Origin: Loripinus fragilis
Lineage: Eukaryota; Mollusca; Bivalvia; Lucinida; Lucinidae
NCBI GenBank assembly: GCA_964019695.1
Contig: OZ026520.1
Location: 20,598,130-20,662,129, forward strand
Reading direction: 5' to 3'
Length of the DNA stretch: 64,000 nt
The position numbers and the translations under genes were made by a program. The notes under the pieces are model-generated. The model saw only the letters and a program-made list of their open reading frames with translations, was not told where the DNA came from and did not search any database. Positions within the stretch are counted from its first letter, which is position 1, and each line of letters opens with the position of its first letter. Positions 46,840-59,439 of this stretch are shown here, in pieces.

Positions 46840-47230
46840 AAAGGGACATAAATCCGATAAAATCATATGGCCATTATATGCGGGTCACAATATAAGAATC
46901 TATCCTGAGTGTGAGGGTAGGATAGAAAAATCCGCACCGAGGACCAACTTTTGGCATCATGAGGCTTGCCAAGTGATGACAAATGGTAATACCAAGGGAA
47001 GGATTTTTCTGTCCGAAGTAAGTAAGGGTGCAAAGATCAGGAATCGATACAATCAAGTACCACACCTGACCCAGGATACCAATGGGAAAGTGACAAATTC
47101 ACAGTTTGACACCACAGACAAGAGCCAAGAGGTCAGCCCTTTCCCAGCAGGTGACCACAAAGCACATATAAACAGACGCGCACAAAGATATAGCAAACAC
47201 AAGACAGAAAAAAAACCATAAAAGATCCAC
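46840..47230 (+). repeat. dispersed repeat, related to 30000-30190
   Basis: It contains 'aagatcaggaatcgatacaatc', 'gaggtcagccctttcccagcagg' and 'gaccacaaagcacatataaacag'. The 82-residue open frame across it also exists in altered form at the other copy, so it is repeat-derived. Confidence 0.6.
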
Positions 47231-48239
47231 AAAAGAAGGAACGCCTTGGAACAGTCACACGAAAATGGATTCCACTGCAGTTTATTTATTTATTTTAAAA
47301 TAAGCTTCAAGAAGTCCCTTAATACTCTTAGATGCAATTTCACATTATGACGTTACTTAACATAACAATGAAGTCCTGGGTAAGATAGCATGGGTAAGAT
47401 AAGATTTTCTATCCCAGGGTAAAATCTCAGATATCCTTATGAGGTGTGCAAGAAACACTTCCCAACACTTTCCCATCCTGTCCTATCAAGGATTTCGATT
47501 CAATTTCTTATTGTCAAAAGGTAAATACAGGCAAAACCTTAGCTTCTGATGAAACCTTCCTTGCCCAAGACAAAAGTTGTTTGCTGATAACCTTTGCAAA
47601 TAGTTTGGATCCAGATCAGGACCAACAGATCTGCAGAGGTCAAGATATGCTGTCAGTTCAATTGGGTATTACGGTAAATGTTCTAAAATTTCGAACACTA
47701 AAAAATAAATATTTTTTCCGCTGTTCGTAATTTTAGAAATCATGTTTCAGAAAAAGTGCTAGTGTTCGTAATTTTAGAATGTTGTCTTTAGCATGAGCAA
47801 AAACGGTATATAGGCATGTAAAAATGTGGTAGAAACGTGTTGGAAACAAGGCGTTATGATTCTGCGCTATCTACTCATTTTTCATTTCAACTGCCGCTAA
47901 ATTCTTGCGGACTGAGTCAGCAAAATGTCCAGCGCGTGCGGTAATTGCCAAGTCGAGAGCCAGGCACGTGCATGTTATGTCACTCTTTTTACTTACAAGA
48001 CGTAAAAGACCACTTATTTAACCTCGGACTACCGATCAATCGCTACACTTTCGTTCATCCTTCAGAAAACCAAAACGCTTTCGCTTGCTCTCCATCTGCG
48101 CAAATGCCGTTTATAATTGTAATAAAGTCACTCAAGGACATCTCGTCGATCAGAATTTTTTGCAAAGATATACACGAAACTTTGAAATATGTAGACGAGT
48201 TCTCAGAGTTAAAAAATGACGAAATTCAAAAAGAACACA

Positions 48240-48276
<37 letters not shown>

Positions 48277-49001
48277 ACTTGTCGATCTGTCGAAGCACTT
48301 TGATTTTCCCGTAAGGATGTGCATGTACAGGTCTCTCTCTCTCTTTCCCTCTCTATTTACATTTGCAAAAACGGTTTGGATCCAGATCAGACCCGAATGG
48401 AATTGTCGATTTAAAAATTTGTGCATGCGAAGTGTGCAAAGTGTCGTACAAAAGCCGATGCGCACGATGGGTTTTCATGCAGTATATCTAAATAAGTGTA
48501 TACATTGTCCGGTCCCTGCGCGGATCCAGAGGGGGACAGGGGATCCGGACAGCCCCCCCCCCCACCCACCCTAAAAATCACAAAAATATAGAATTTCTTA
48601 GCAATACTGGACCGGATTCCCTGAAATTCTCAAACTACCAAGCCAGCATTCAACATGGGCCATCATCGGCACGCCAGCGAAACGCCATTTAAAGGCACTT
48701 CGCTGGCGGGCCTTTGATGGCCCGCTTTAAGTGATATTTGGATCCTCTATCCCTTGAAAAAGAGGGGAAAAAACGTTGTCAGAGTTCGGATCCAGATCAG
48801 ATCCGAATGGAATTCAGGAAAGAATGTTTCGTCACTTTAAACATTTGGGCATGCGATAGAAAGCATGCAAAGCATCAATACTGTCGAATATCCGACTTTG
48901 TAGCGCAAAAGCCGATGCGCGCGAGAAGCATCTCCAAGTATCATTTTAAGCACCTATACATGATATTTTTCGAGATTACAAGAGAATTGTATGCAAGCGC
49001 T

Positions 49002-49002
<1 letters not shown>

Positions 49003-49037
<35 letters not shown>
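49003..49037. repeat. CT microsatellite, 35 bp
   Basis: It occupies the same place in element copy 1 as the 259-bp tract in copy 2 (56887-57145). Confidence 0.9.
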
Positions 49038-49038
<1 letters not shown>

Positions 49039-49181
49039 TGCTTTCAAAGTTTGCAAATCATTTGGATCCAGAAGATCTCCGACGTCTTGCCAAACCAAAT
49101 TTGGGGCAAACAGGCATACCATGAATTAATCATGTAAGCGAACATCCGACTTTGCGTCCGATGCCTCGAAAGAATATAATT

Positions 49182-49390
49182 TAGCCGTGACATGAGATTT
49201 ACAACAATCAGCAAAGCCTCAGATCAGCCTGTGCATATGCACAGTCTGATCAGAGCCTTTGCTAGTCGCTTGAATATTCTATGAGTGTTAAGCTACTGAA
49301 TGAACATCGTTTGGAGTTTGTAAGCTTAAAAGGAGGCTGCACATGCTCGTCTGAGACTACACTCGTCAAAAAGCATTGTGTCGCGGCTCA
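49182..49390 (+). mobile_element. MITE family M, copy 8, inside element AB copy 1
   Basis: It lacks about 25 bp near the left end ('acaacaatcagcaaag'). The same site carries a MITE in AB copy 2, so the insertion predates the duplication of the large element. Confidence 0.8.
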
Positions 49391-51533
49391 ATTTATGATA
49401 TATTGCCTAAGATACGCTGCGTACATTCATATCTCAAAGAAAAGGAAAAATTCAAACAAGTTACGCTGGGTACATTCATATCTCAAAGAAAAGGAAAATT
49501 TCAGACAAGTACCACAACTCTAGTTTTTCATGCACGCAGTGCGCCGTTTCATGCTCGAGTAAATTGTTTTTTTTTCTCATGCAAACCCATGAAAATTAGA
49601 CACAGCTAGGCAATAATTATGTTTGTATGCTAAGTCCGCTTTTGTGCGTCAAAACCACCACGTGCTACCCGAGTCTTAAAACAACAACAACACGTGGTCT
49701 GATAGTCGGCTTCTTTGATCTCAAACATGTCCGTGAACCATTACCCTGTACCTTTGTCTGCGGCTGATACAAAGAGGCTGTGACAAACTAATTTAGCAGA
49801 CAGTTTGGGCCCAGATCTGGCCCGGACAAAATGTTTAATGTTTGGTTCTAGAAACAAAGGTGCTGATGAGACTGTGTGGTGCGCAGGCTGATCTTCGCAT
49901 GTAACAAAGTCGGGGTACATACATCTACAGATGTGTGGTAAATAAAGCGAATTCCAAGATGTCCTGATCATCTCAAGGGCTTTACTGGTCACGGCATGCA
50001 CCTTCATTTACATTCCTTCTATGTGTATGTGGGCAGTTAAGGCGCTGGCGATTTTCCGCGGATGCGCAGGCTCGTCTGAGCATTCGCTGCTCGCATAGCT
50101 GGCTTATTACGTAAATATTAAATTCATCAAGATGCAGAATCGTGCTACAATCAATTTATTTCTTGGTACATGTATGTGCGTCTGTGCGTACATTATACAG
50201 GTAATCCATATACAATTTCATGAGGACAAACAGACACGCAGCGATCGGCTCAACAGTTTGTTAAAATGTTCCATTTTGAGAAATTCGATGTTTTTGATTG
50301 ATAGGAATAGCCATTATTACATGTACTTAGAAAACCGCTGACAAGTATTTTAAAGACAACGTACGTAGATGTCTAGAATAATTATTTGACTAGAGTCTTC
50401 ATCCACTTTAAACTTTGTAAGTGAGCGAGACCCTGACGAGATTGTGCAAACACACATGCTCTCCTGAGCCTTCGCTGATCACAGCTGTCATAAGTACCAG
50501 CAGGGTCTTTACAGGCTCATATGGGGCTCCGTGCAAGTTGATTTCATGCTCGGGTCCGAGCTGTGTTCAAGAAAAGAGCACACGCATATAATTAGAATGA
50601 TAGAAGTGCCCTCCGTGTTGCACGCGGCTTGGACATATTGCCAACTGGGAAATCCTTTAAAATGCTTGAACGGGAGGGGAGGGTAGGGGTGTCAGTCGGA
50701 TAACCTGAGAATCACACATATTTAAGCCTTAAGTTAACGGTAATGTACTGTGAATAAAAATGAGATGATGACCACATGCGAGTTCTTGCAGGCATGTCGG
50801 TAAATATTAAATATACGGTGGCTTTATATTCCGCATTGGATGTCTCGGTGAGAAAAAAAAACATGCGACTGGCACGATTTTCTCTGCATTTTGCACGAAG
50901 CCGAATGACCCCTTGTGTTGCAAACGTCCACGGCAATCACTATACATCAACTTATTTCATTCTCTCTCGCCTAAGTGATCGTCTCATTTTCCGCAACTCT
51001 CTTCGGGGCTGGTATTTTAGAAAAAAACGAGTAAGTGTCACAGCACACTATGCGTGTGTCAACATGCATAATTCACGTACAATTAATTAGCTGAATCGCG
51101 GCCTTTGGTCAGTAATAAGTTTTGGGTGGATACATATACTCAATAGGGTTAGTCAAAGCAGTTTCGGAATCGTTGCAGGAACTTGTCCGTAAATCAAGTT
51201 CGTCAATGCTGGTGACCTTGAATAATGTATGTCGCGCGCTGGCATGCGAAATAGAACGCCACGTGCCAGATTACCCATCTAAGTAGAATGGAACCTTCCA
51301 AATGTCGCTACCGCTCACGTGCTGTATGGTAGAAGTATACCGAACACAGATGGGACAAACAGATAAACGGACATCGATTTTCCGCCGAAAATAACTTGTG
51401 TTCTTAATTTTAGAAATTCACTTTTCCAAAAAATGGCAGTGTTCGATTTTTTAGGATGTTTTAAAAATTATTTTTGCCGATAATTTAAGGTGTTCGTAAT
51501 TTAAGAGTGTTCGAAATTTTAGAACATTTACCG

Positions 51534-52038
51534 TAACCCCATAAGATTTTTATCAATGCTCTTTTCCAAGAACAATTGCATAAAAATTTATTTTTTACCC
51601 CTGACATATATATTTATTTTTGAAATTGCATATTTACAAGTACCTAATCTTAGTTATGGAAGAAACACACAGAGCGAAATGATTTTAAGTATTATGCGCA
51701 AATACTTTAGCCAGGCAGTAACTGACAAATGACTTGCTGGTATCAAAGGAGAATGTCAGAGTAAATGACTGTAATAGTGACTACATCACAACAAATGAAT
51801 GATGCAGAACAGGAGGCTTGAACTGGCAACCACACTAGTGTGCTACCATGGGGTGTATTAATATTTCAGTTGTTTTTTCTTTTTCTCAAATTATATTGCT
51901 TTTCGTTACCCCTTGTTTAGAAAACAATTGTTTTTTTCACAAATTTAATTTAAACACCCCAAACAGCGGCTTATCTTTTCTTCTAGATCTGGATCCAAAC
52001 TGTTTTGGCACTTGGATAGTATTCCTGAAAGAATTTTT
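51534..52038. other. intronic sequence with a SINE relic
   Basis: 51660-51850 shares 'gcaaatactttagccaggcagtaactgac' and 'gcttgaactggcaacc' with the SINE at 29490-29800, in degraded form. The remainder has no recognisable feature. Confidence 0.45.
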
Positions 52039-52439
52039 CAGGGTTCCCACAGAAATTCAAAAACACAATTCCATGATTTTTCCATAATTTTCCACGATCA
52101 ACAATGTTTATAAAATTTCCATGACTATTAAATGCACAACCTCCCCTTTTAGCAGCATCTTCACCACGCTGAGCATATATGCTGAATGCAGCCACAACAG
52201 CATGCTTGTAGACCATGCATACATTTTGAAATTATTAAAACTTGAAGCCACTTGTAGCCAGAAAACTAGCTCGACAGCTTGTTTTCTGGCTACTGGTGGT
52301 TTCGTCAAATTAAATCACAAAATTCCATGATTTTTCCATAATTATTCAAGTTTTTTTTTAATTTCCATGATTTTCCATGCATGGAATTTTTAGTGATTTT
52401 CCAGGTTTTCCACGATTTCCAGAGCTTGTGGGAACCCTG
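52039..52439. mobile_element. 401-bp inverted-repeat element with CAGGGTTCCCACA ends
   Basis: The ends are CAGGGTTCCCACAGAAATTC and GCTTGTGGGAACCCTG. 'tccatgatttttccataatt' recurs at both sides. A central palindrome (52240-52300) has GCCAGAAAAC/GTTTTCTGGC. hAT-like ends are suggested by form only. Confidence 0.7.
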
Positions 52440-52548
52440 CTTTTTGAAAAAGTTGATTTTGAAAAAGTCAGCAGATGACAACAAAAGAGTGAAAAATTAC
52501 TCAGTATTCATCAACATCTTCAGCCATCATCATCAGTAATTGCCTCCC

Positions 52549-53454
52549 TCAGTACTTGAGTATTCTCGCAATGTGGTGGAGGATGCCCACGCGCCACGGA
52601 TAAAAGACGTATGTACAGTAGTTAAAATCGGATAAAAACAAGGTGTGGCGTTTAGAAGTGTGGGTTGCCAGCTGGTTCTGGAAGGCCTCCAGCGTTGTCT
52701 GGCTTACTGCAGTCTGAGGGAGTTGGTTCCACAAGATGACGGTTCTTGGGAAGAAGCTCTGTTGGTAAGTTGTGTTTGATGTCCGGATCTGGAAGAAGCG
52801 AGAGTCATGGCCTCTGGTCATACTAGTTGATGGAGTCAGGTATGGCTCTACTGGAATATCAACTAGGTGGTGTACAATACGGTACATCATGCTGAGCCAG
52901 GCAAGATCCCTACGCTTCTGCAGAGTGTCCCAGCCAAGGGTTGATATCATCTCTGCGACACTGCTGGTGCGTCGGTAGTCATTTGACACAAATCGCGCTG
53001 CCCTTCGCTGGACCATCTCAATCTTGCTGGTTTCAGTATCTGTGAATGGTGCCCAGGTTGTAGCGGCATACTCCACAATTGGTCGGACGAAGGTCTTGTA
53101 GGCAGTTTCCTTTGCAGCTTGTGGTGCAGATATTATATTCCTCTTGAGGAAACCCATGGTGGAATTTGCCTTCTTCGTGATATTGTCTGCATGTCTGCTC
53201 CAGGATAAGTCGCTGCCTATGGTCACTCCCAGGTACTTTGCCTCTGTCCGTAGGGCCAACTTCTGGTTATGGATGAAGTAGTCAGAACAAAGGGGCCTCT
53301 TTTTGTTGGTTATACGGATAACTTCGCACTTCTCTGCGTTGAAGGCCATCTGCCACTTCTGTTCCCACTCTTGGAGTTTATCCAAGTCTTCTTGGAGTTG
53401 ACAACGGTCGGCATTGTTCTGTATCCTCCTATATAACAGGCTGTCATATGCCAT
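52549..53454 (-). pseudogene. 5'-truncated LINE: C-terminal part of a reverse transcriptase
   Basis: A 301-codon open frame. It begins at the catalytic box, where the usual FADD reads MAYD, so a catalytic aspartate is lost. It continues through EKCEVIRITNKK, KYLGVTIGSDLSW, ETAYKTFVRPIVEYAATTW, MVQRRAARFV and FFPRTVILWNQLP, the typical C-terminal order in jockey/CR1-type non-LTR elements. The upstream two thirds are missing, as after incomplete reverse transcription. The open frame suggests a fairly recent insertion. Its 5' end is about 60 bases from exon 4. Confidence 0.9.
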
Positions 53455-53514
53455 GCAAAAAGTTAAGAAGCATAATTAGTTCATTATGTCTAAAATAATG
53501 ATAATTGATTCTAC

Positions 53515-53625
53515 CTTCTTCCAGTGGGTACTCTGGTTCCGGTTCAGGATCTGGAGTTGAACAAGCCTCAATAAACACCTTCAAAACCCATGGATTACGT
53601 GCAAACTGTTGTAGCCTAGGGGAAC
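53515..53625 (-). CDS. exon 4 of the predicted zinc-finger gene
   Basis: 111 bases, phase 1 to phase 1. The acceptor is ATATATATTTAAG/GTTCC (weak pyrimidine tract) and the donor is GAAGAAG/GTAGAA. A second AG ten bases in (CCCCTAG) would break the frame. It encodes SPRLQQFARNPWVLKVFIEA followed by CSTPDPEPEPEYPLEE. The first half looks like a folded helix-rich segment; the second half is an acidic proline-rich spacer. It joins exon 3 through a Gly codon and exon 5 through a Glu codon. Protein family not recognised. Confidence 0.7.
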
Positions 53626-53884
53626 CTTAAATATATATAATTACATACCATACATTGTCGTGAAAAAAAGTTTTTAAACACATGACAAGGTTGGATTACA
53701 TGGGTAAAATGTTAAAAATTTCCAAATTCCTGAACTTTAAAAATTCCACTCTTAAAATTTTTTGCCATAGGGCCATAATTCGAACAAACTTGGTCAGTAG
53801 AGGCTCGCTCACTGGATGACACTACATATCAAATATCAAGGTTCAGGGCCTGGTGGCTTCTGACAAGAAGATTTTTCAGGCTTT

Positions 53885-54075
53885 TAGCTAAGAGTGCCTA
53901 ACAGAAAAATAATTTTCTTATATCTCAACCAAAACATATGTTGTGGGTACTCAAAAGAACTGTCTCAATGAGATGGTTCTTTTGAGCACCCTCAACAAAA
54001 TAATGGGTAAGTCTTAAAGAAAATATTTACAATTTTACGCTGATTTTTTTTGTTTTATCTAAACAGTTTGATATA
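53885..54075 (+). repeat. palindrome-centred repeat, family K copy 4
   Basis: The core is CTCAAAAGAACTGTCTC...GATGGTTCTTTTGAG, with 'attttacgctga' and 'tttatctaaac' as in the other copies. It lies in intron 3, about 70 bases from the exon 3 donor. Confidence 0.7.
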
Positions 54076-54147
54076 CTGATGAAACTAGTCATAGATGCCC
54101 CAAAAAGCATGCAAAATTACCTAGCATGCAAAGATTTAACCCCTTAC

Positions 54148-54244
54148 CTGAGAACTTTACATGTTGTGCTGGATTCTGGAAACTCCCTTTTGGTAAGTAC
54201 AGTACAATCACAGATGGGTCCTGTTTCTGGACCCAGTCTATCAC
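54148..54244 (-). CDS. exon 3 of the predicted zinc-finger gene
   Basis: 97 bases, phase 0 in and phase 1 out. The acceptor is AATTTATTTGCAG/GTG and the donor is TTCTCAG/GTAAGG, both good. It encodes VIDWVQKQDPSVIVLYLPKG then SFQNPAQHVKFS. The alternating hydrophobic pattern (VIVLYL) suggests a beta strand in a small folded domain. The reading frame follows directly from exon 2 and leads into exon 4. Protein family not recognised. The sequence is coding-like (no stop, balanced composition) in an otherwise stop-rich region. Confidence 0.75.
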
Positions 54245-54527
54245 CTGCAAATAAATTATGGGTATAGCAAAGTATGTACAGTGAATGATCATTTACATAG
54301 AGGGTCTTACATGAGTGCCCTTGTTTTATTAAATTAATTAAATGAGCTGAGGAAAAGAGATAAAATGCAAGGCATGCCAAACATTTTATCTCTTTTTCTC
54401 AAAAAGCTTAATGTGAGAAAGTCCTTAGGTTGAACATGACTTCAACAACAAAAGTGAAATTAGAAAATTTTCATTCTTAGTTGAAAAGTCATATAACAAA
54501 GCAGTAATTGACTTCAATTTCAGTAGA

Positions 54528-54622
54528 CATGAGGATTTATCTACCCGAAAAAGTGGTAATTCACGGAGGCCGCTAGGCCGAGGTGAACATCACTTTTAAG
54601 GGTAGATTAATCCTCATGCCTA
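54528..54622. repeat. palindromic MITE-like repeat, about 95 bp
   Basis: CATGAGGATTTATCTACCC pairs with GGGTAGATTAATCCTCATG. The centre is GGCCGCTAGGCCGAGG. It lies upstream of exon 3 in intron 2. Confidence 0.75.
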
Positions 54623-54706
54623 CCTCATTGAAGCCAATAATTGTATAATATAAACTTTCTAAGACTACATTGGTTGCATCAATACAACCTAAAGTTTGTA
54701 ATACAG

Positions 54707-54860
54707 GACGTGCGGCGAGAAAACCTGTCTTTGGGGTTTCTGACAAAGTGAGATTCAAACCAGCCTGATCAACAACAGAAACTATCATTTAATTGAAATT
54801 TCGCTCATAGCAAGTCAAGATAAGATATTTTCAAATAAGGGAATAACAAAGGCATTTTTT
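54707..54860 (+). mobile_element. MITE family P, partial copy 3
   Basis: It contains 'gcgagaaaacctgtctttggggtttctgacaaag' and 'atttcgctcatagcaagtcaagat' as in copy 2. The right end is missing. Confidence 0.65.
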
Positions 54861-55191
54861 CCTACAACTAGGTCCATTTCAGTCTCTCAGGTATCATTCA
54901 GATTACAGCTAGGGTAAAGCATATCAACTATATAGTACACCCTTTATTACAGTTACTTAAATTAAATCAGAGATGGAGGAAATATACCCATGAAAATTAG
55001 TTGAACAAGTGATATTTTGTGTTAACTTCATTTTAAGAAACACATACAATAATAGGTATTTACAACCTATACAGGCTGAAAGAACAGGAGTCTGTGTAAA
55101 TTACACTACAGCAACCTTATCATAGAACTCCACTGACTGGTTACTTTTACAGACATGGAATATATCCTTGGCTGGCCAATAATTAGACTAT

Positions 55192-55430
55192 ATGAGCCGC
55201 AACATGTGATTTCATTACTGTGGCATTTTGACAAGTGTAGACTCAGACTAGCCTGTGTAGCCTCTTGTTAAGCTAAGAAACTCCAAAAGATGTTCGGTCT
55301 TTAGCTTAACAGTCATAGAATACTAGAGTGACTAGCAAAGGATCTGATCAGACTGCACATATGCGCAGGCTGGTCTGAGCCTTTGCTGGTCACACATACC
55401 ACATTGTTGAAAATCTCATGTCATGGCTCA
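55192..55430 (-). mobile_element. MITE family M, copy 10
   Basis: Reverse orientation, with intact ends TGAGCC...GGCTCA. It is flanked by TATA and TATA, which supports a TA target for the family. Confidence 0.85.
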
Positions 55431-56884
55431 TATATTCAAATGTTCATAATAGTTTACTCCGCCCCTTCCTGTACGTCACAACCAATCAGTTTGCACAGAA
55501 ATTAAAATTAATCACATATCTTGTCAATATAAATGTAATATGTATTAAGTAAATCATTAAGTAAATCCGTGAAGTGGTCAATGCGATTGTTTCCAAAGGC
55601 ACGGCCATGAAAAAAGAGAAGACGAAAACTGTAGTAGGTCAAAGATCATATATTACAATTATAAAGGAATAAAGTGGATCATTCGCTGCACTGGTTCCAA
55701 CTTAATTCCTGCAATATATGATCTATAACCTATAGTATGGTAAATGTTCTAAAATTTCAAACACTAAAAAATAATTATTTTTTCCGCTGTTCGTATTTTT
55801 AGAAATTACGTTTCAGAAAAAGTGCTAGTGTTCGTAATTTTAGAATGTGGTCTTTATCATGAGCAAAAACGGTATATATGCATGTAAAAATGTGGTAGTT
55901 CTAAACGTGTTGAAAACACGGCGATATGATTCTGCGCTATCTACTCATTTTTCTTTTCAACCACCGCTAAATTCTTGCGGACTGGACTGAGTCAGTAAAA
56001 TGTCCAGCGTGTGCGGCAATTGCCAAGTCGAGAGCCAGGCACGTGCATGTTATGTCACTCAATTTACTTACAAGTCGTAAAAGTCAACTTATTTAACCTC
56101 GGACTACCGATGTATCGCTACACTTTCGTTCTTCCAAACGCTTTTCGCTTGCCCTCCATCTGCGCAAATGCCGTTTAAAATGTAATACAGTCACTCAAGG
56201 ACATCTTGTCGGTCAAAATTTTTTGCAAAGATATACACGAATCTTTGAAATACGTAGACGAGTTAAAAAAAATATGACGAAATTCAAAACAACACGCATC
56301 TCTCTCGATACTTGTCGATTGATAGAAAGTACGCAAAGTGTTGTTCAAAAGCCGATGCGCACGATAAAATGGGGTTTCAGTATACATGTATCTCAATAAG
56401 TGTAGACATAGTCCGGTCCCATGCGCAGATCCAGATGAGGGACAGGGGGTCCGGACCCCCCCCCCCCCCCACACACCTGAAAAATCACAAAAATATAGAA
56501 TTTCTTAGCAATACTGGACCGGATCCCCTGAAATTCTCAAAACTACCAAGCCAGCATTCAACGTTGGACCATCATCGGCACGCCAGCGAAACGCCATTTA
56601 AAGGCGTTTCGCTGGCGGGCCGATGATGGCCCGCTTTTTGTGATATTTGGATCCTCTCTCCCTTAAAAAAGAAGAAAAAACGATGTCAGAGTTCCTATCC
56701 AGATCAGATCCGAATGGAATTCAGGAAAGAATGTTTCGTCAATTTAAACATTTAGGCATGTGATAGAAAGCATGCAAAGTATCAATACTGCGAATATCCG
56801 ACTTTGTCGTGCAAAAGCCGATGCGCACGAGAAGCATCTCCAAGTATCATACATGACATTTTTCGAGATTAAAATGCAAGCGCT

Positions 56885-57147
<263 letters not shown>

Positions 57148-57294
57148 CATTTGCTTTCAAAGTTTGCAAATAGTTTGGATCTGGTAGAATCTCCGACGTC
57201 TTGCCAAACCAAATCAGGGGCAAACAGGCATACCAAGAATTAATGATGTAAGCGAAAGTCCGACTTTGCGTCCAATGCCTCCAAAGAATATAAT

Positions 57295-57506
57295 TGAGCC
57301 GTGACATGAGATTTCCAACAATGTGGTATGTGGGGCCAGCAAAGCCTCAGATCACCCTGCGCATATGCACAGTCTGATCAGAGCCTTTGCTAGTCGCTTT
57401 GTTAAGCTACTGACTGAACATCGTTTGGAGTTTGTAAGCTTAAAAGGAGGCTGCACAGGCTCGTCTGAGTCTACACTCATCAAAATGCAAATTGTGTCGC
57501 GGCTCA
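57295..57506 (+). mobile_element. MITE family M, copy 9, inside element AB copy 2
   Basis: At the same site as MITE copy 8 in element copy 1. The left end is TGAGCCGTGACATGAGATTT. It lacks the ATATTCTATGA segment near the middle. Confidence 0.8.
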
Positions 57507-59185
57507 ATTTATGATATATTGGCTTCAAGCCGATGCGTACGATACGCTGGGTACATTCATATCTCAAAGAAAATGAAAAATTCAGACAAGTACCACAAAT
57601 CTAGTTTTTCATGCATGCAGTGCGCCGTTTCATGCTTAAGTTCATTGAAATTGTTTTTTTTTTATTTCATGCAAACCCATGAAAAGGAGACACAGCTAGG
57701 CAATTATGTTTTGTGTGCGCCAGAGCCACTGCGTGCTACCCGAGTCTTAAAACAACAACAACACGTGGTCTGATAGTCGGCTTCTTTGAACTCAAACATG
57801 TCTGTGGACCATTAACCTGTCCCTTTGTCTGCTGCTGATACTATTAGCAGTGCCGGACCCAGGGTGGGACCTAGGAGGCACCCCCCCCCCCAAAGGGGCT
57901 GTGACAAACTAATTTAGCAGACAGTTTGGGCCCAGAACTTGCCCGTCAAAATGTTTAAAGTTTTGTTCATGAAACAAAGGTGCTGTTAAGACTGTGCGGT
58001 GCGCAGGCTGATCTTCGCATGTAACAAAGTCGGGGTACATACTTCTACAGACATGTGGTAAATAAAGCGAATTCCGAGATGTCCCGATCATCTCAAGGGC
58101 TTTACTGGTTTTAAATTCACAGCCACGGCATGCATCTTCATTGTGTATGTGGGGGCGATTTTCCGCGGATGCGCAGGCTCGTCTGAACCCTTCGCTGCTC
58201 GCATATGCGATAGGTACCATAATTTCATGAAATTAAATATGTAAATATTAAATTCATCAAGATGCAGAATCGTGCTACAATCAATTTATTTCTTGGTACA
58301 TGTATGTTCGTCTGTGCGTACCTTATACCGGTAATGCACTCGTAGGACCTTCCATGTGCAGTTTCATGAGGACAAACAGACTCGCCGCGATCGGCTCAAC
58401 AGTTTGTTAAAATGTTCCATTTTGAGGAATTTGATGTTTTTGATTGATAGGAATAGCCATTATAACATGTACTTAGAAAACCGCTGACAAGTATTTTAAA
58501 GACAACGTACGTAGATGTCTAGATTTTTTTATTGGGCTAGAGTCTTCATCCACTTTAAACTTTGTTAGTGAGCGAGACCCTGACGAGAATGTGCAAACAC
58601 ACATGCTCTCCTGAGCCTTCGCTGATCACATCTGTCATAAGTTCCAACAGGGTCTTTACAAGCTCATATGGGGCTCCGCGCAAGTTGATAAGCTGAATCG
58701 CGGCCTGAAGGTCAACGTTTGGTCAGTAATAAATAATAATGATCTCGGCCATTTGGGCGGATACGTACTATACTCAATAGGGTTAGTCAAGCAGTTTCGG
58801 AATCGTCGCAGGAACTTGTCCATGCATCAAGTTTGTCAATGCTGGTGACCTTGAATAATGTATAACGTATAACGTCGCGCGCTGGCATACGAAATAGAAC
58901 GTCACGTGCCAGATTAACCATCTAAGTAGAATGGAACCTTCCAAATATCGCTACCGCTCATGCGCGGAAGAAGTATACCGAACACAGATGGGACACAAAC
59001 AGATAAACGGACATCGGTTTTCCGCCGAAAATTATGTGTGTTCGTAATTTTAGAAATTCATTTTTCCGAAAAAGGGCAGTGTTCGATTTTTTAGGATGTT
59101 TTAAAAATTATTTTCGGCGATAATTTTAGGTGTTCGTAATTTTAGAGTGTTCGAAATTTTAGAACATTTACCGTATACATATTAC

Positions 59186-59402
59186 CTTGGAATTCAATTC
59201 AGACCATTCTTTAATTTCACCTCCAGGCATATTTCTGACATCTCCAGGCATATTTCTGACATCTCCAGGCATATTTCTGACATCTCCAGGCATATTTCCG
59301 ACATCTCCAGGCATATTTCTGACATCTCCAGGTATATTTCTGACATTTCTAGCCATATTTCTGAAATCTTCGGGCATATATCTGAAATCTCCAGCCATTT
59401 TT
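59186..59402 (-). CDS. exon 2 of the predicted zinc-finger gene (heptad-repeat exon)
   Basis: 217 bases; phase 2 in, phase 0 out. The acceptor is strong (ACATCTTTATTTTTCAG/A) and the donor is TTCCAAG/GTAATA. Most of it is a 21-bp minisatellite read as heptads of the form M-P-G-D-V-R-N: five near-perfect copies and three diverged ones (MPEDFRN, MARNVRN, IPGDVRN), ending with GGEIKEWSELNSK. A second ATG (AAAAATGG, strong context) lies at 59398-59396, so translation could also start here. Repeat number probably varies between individuals. The heptads are not leucine-zipper-like; the Gly-Asp content suggests a flexible stalk. Confidence 0.65.
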
Positions 59403-59439
59403 CTGAAAAATAAAGATGTAAGCATTAAAATTTTAAGTT

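Larger units (their letters stand above)
47672..51533. mobile_element. large TIR element, family AB copy 1 (3.86 kb)
   Basis: It lies between TA (47670-47671) and TA (51534-51535). A perfect 28-bp inverted repeat begins CGGTAAATGTTCTAAAATTT. Subterminal copies of 'ttcgtaattttagaa' occur at both ends. Most of the element is collinear with 55738-59173. It differs by about 545 bp present only here (about 50542-51088). It carries MITE family M copy 8, three short CT tracts and a GC-rich palindrome at 48657-48722. No transposase is visible. The longest frame (about 209 codons) is not kept in the other copy. Confidence 0.88.

Noticed and set aside
46973..47221. 82-codon open frame
   Set aside because: It lies in a dispersed repeat also found at 30000-30190, where the corresponding frame is altered.
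47945..48574. 209-codon open frame in element AB copy 1
   Set aside because: It does not begin with ATG, runs through CT repeats, and the matching sequence in copy 2 is broken by several small gaps. It shows no family features.
53611..53620. Alternative acceptor CCCCTAG ten bases inside exon 4
   Set aside because: Its use would shift the frame relative to exon 3 and meet a stop within the exon.
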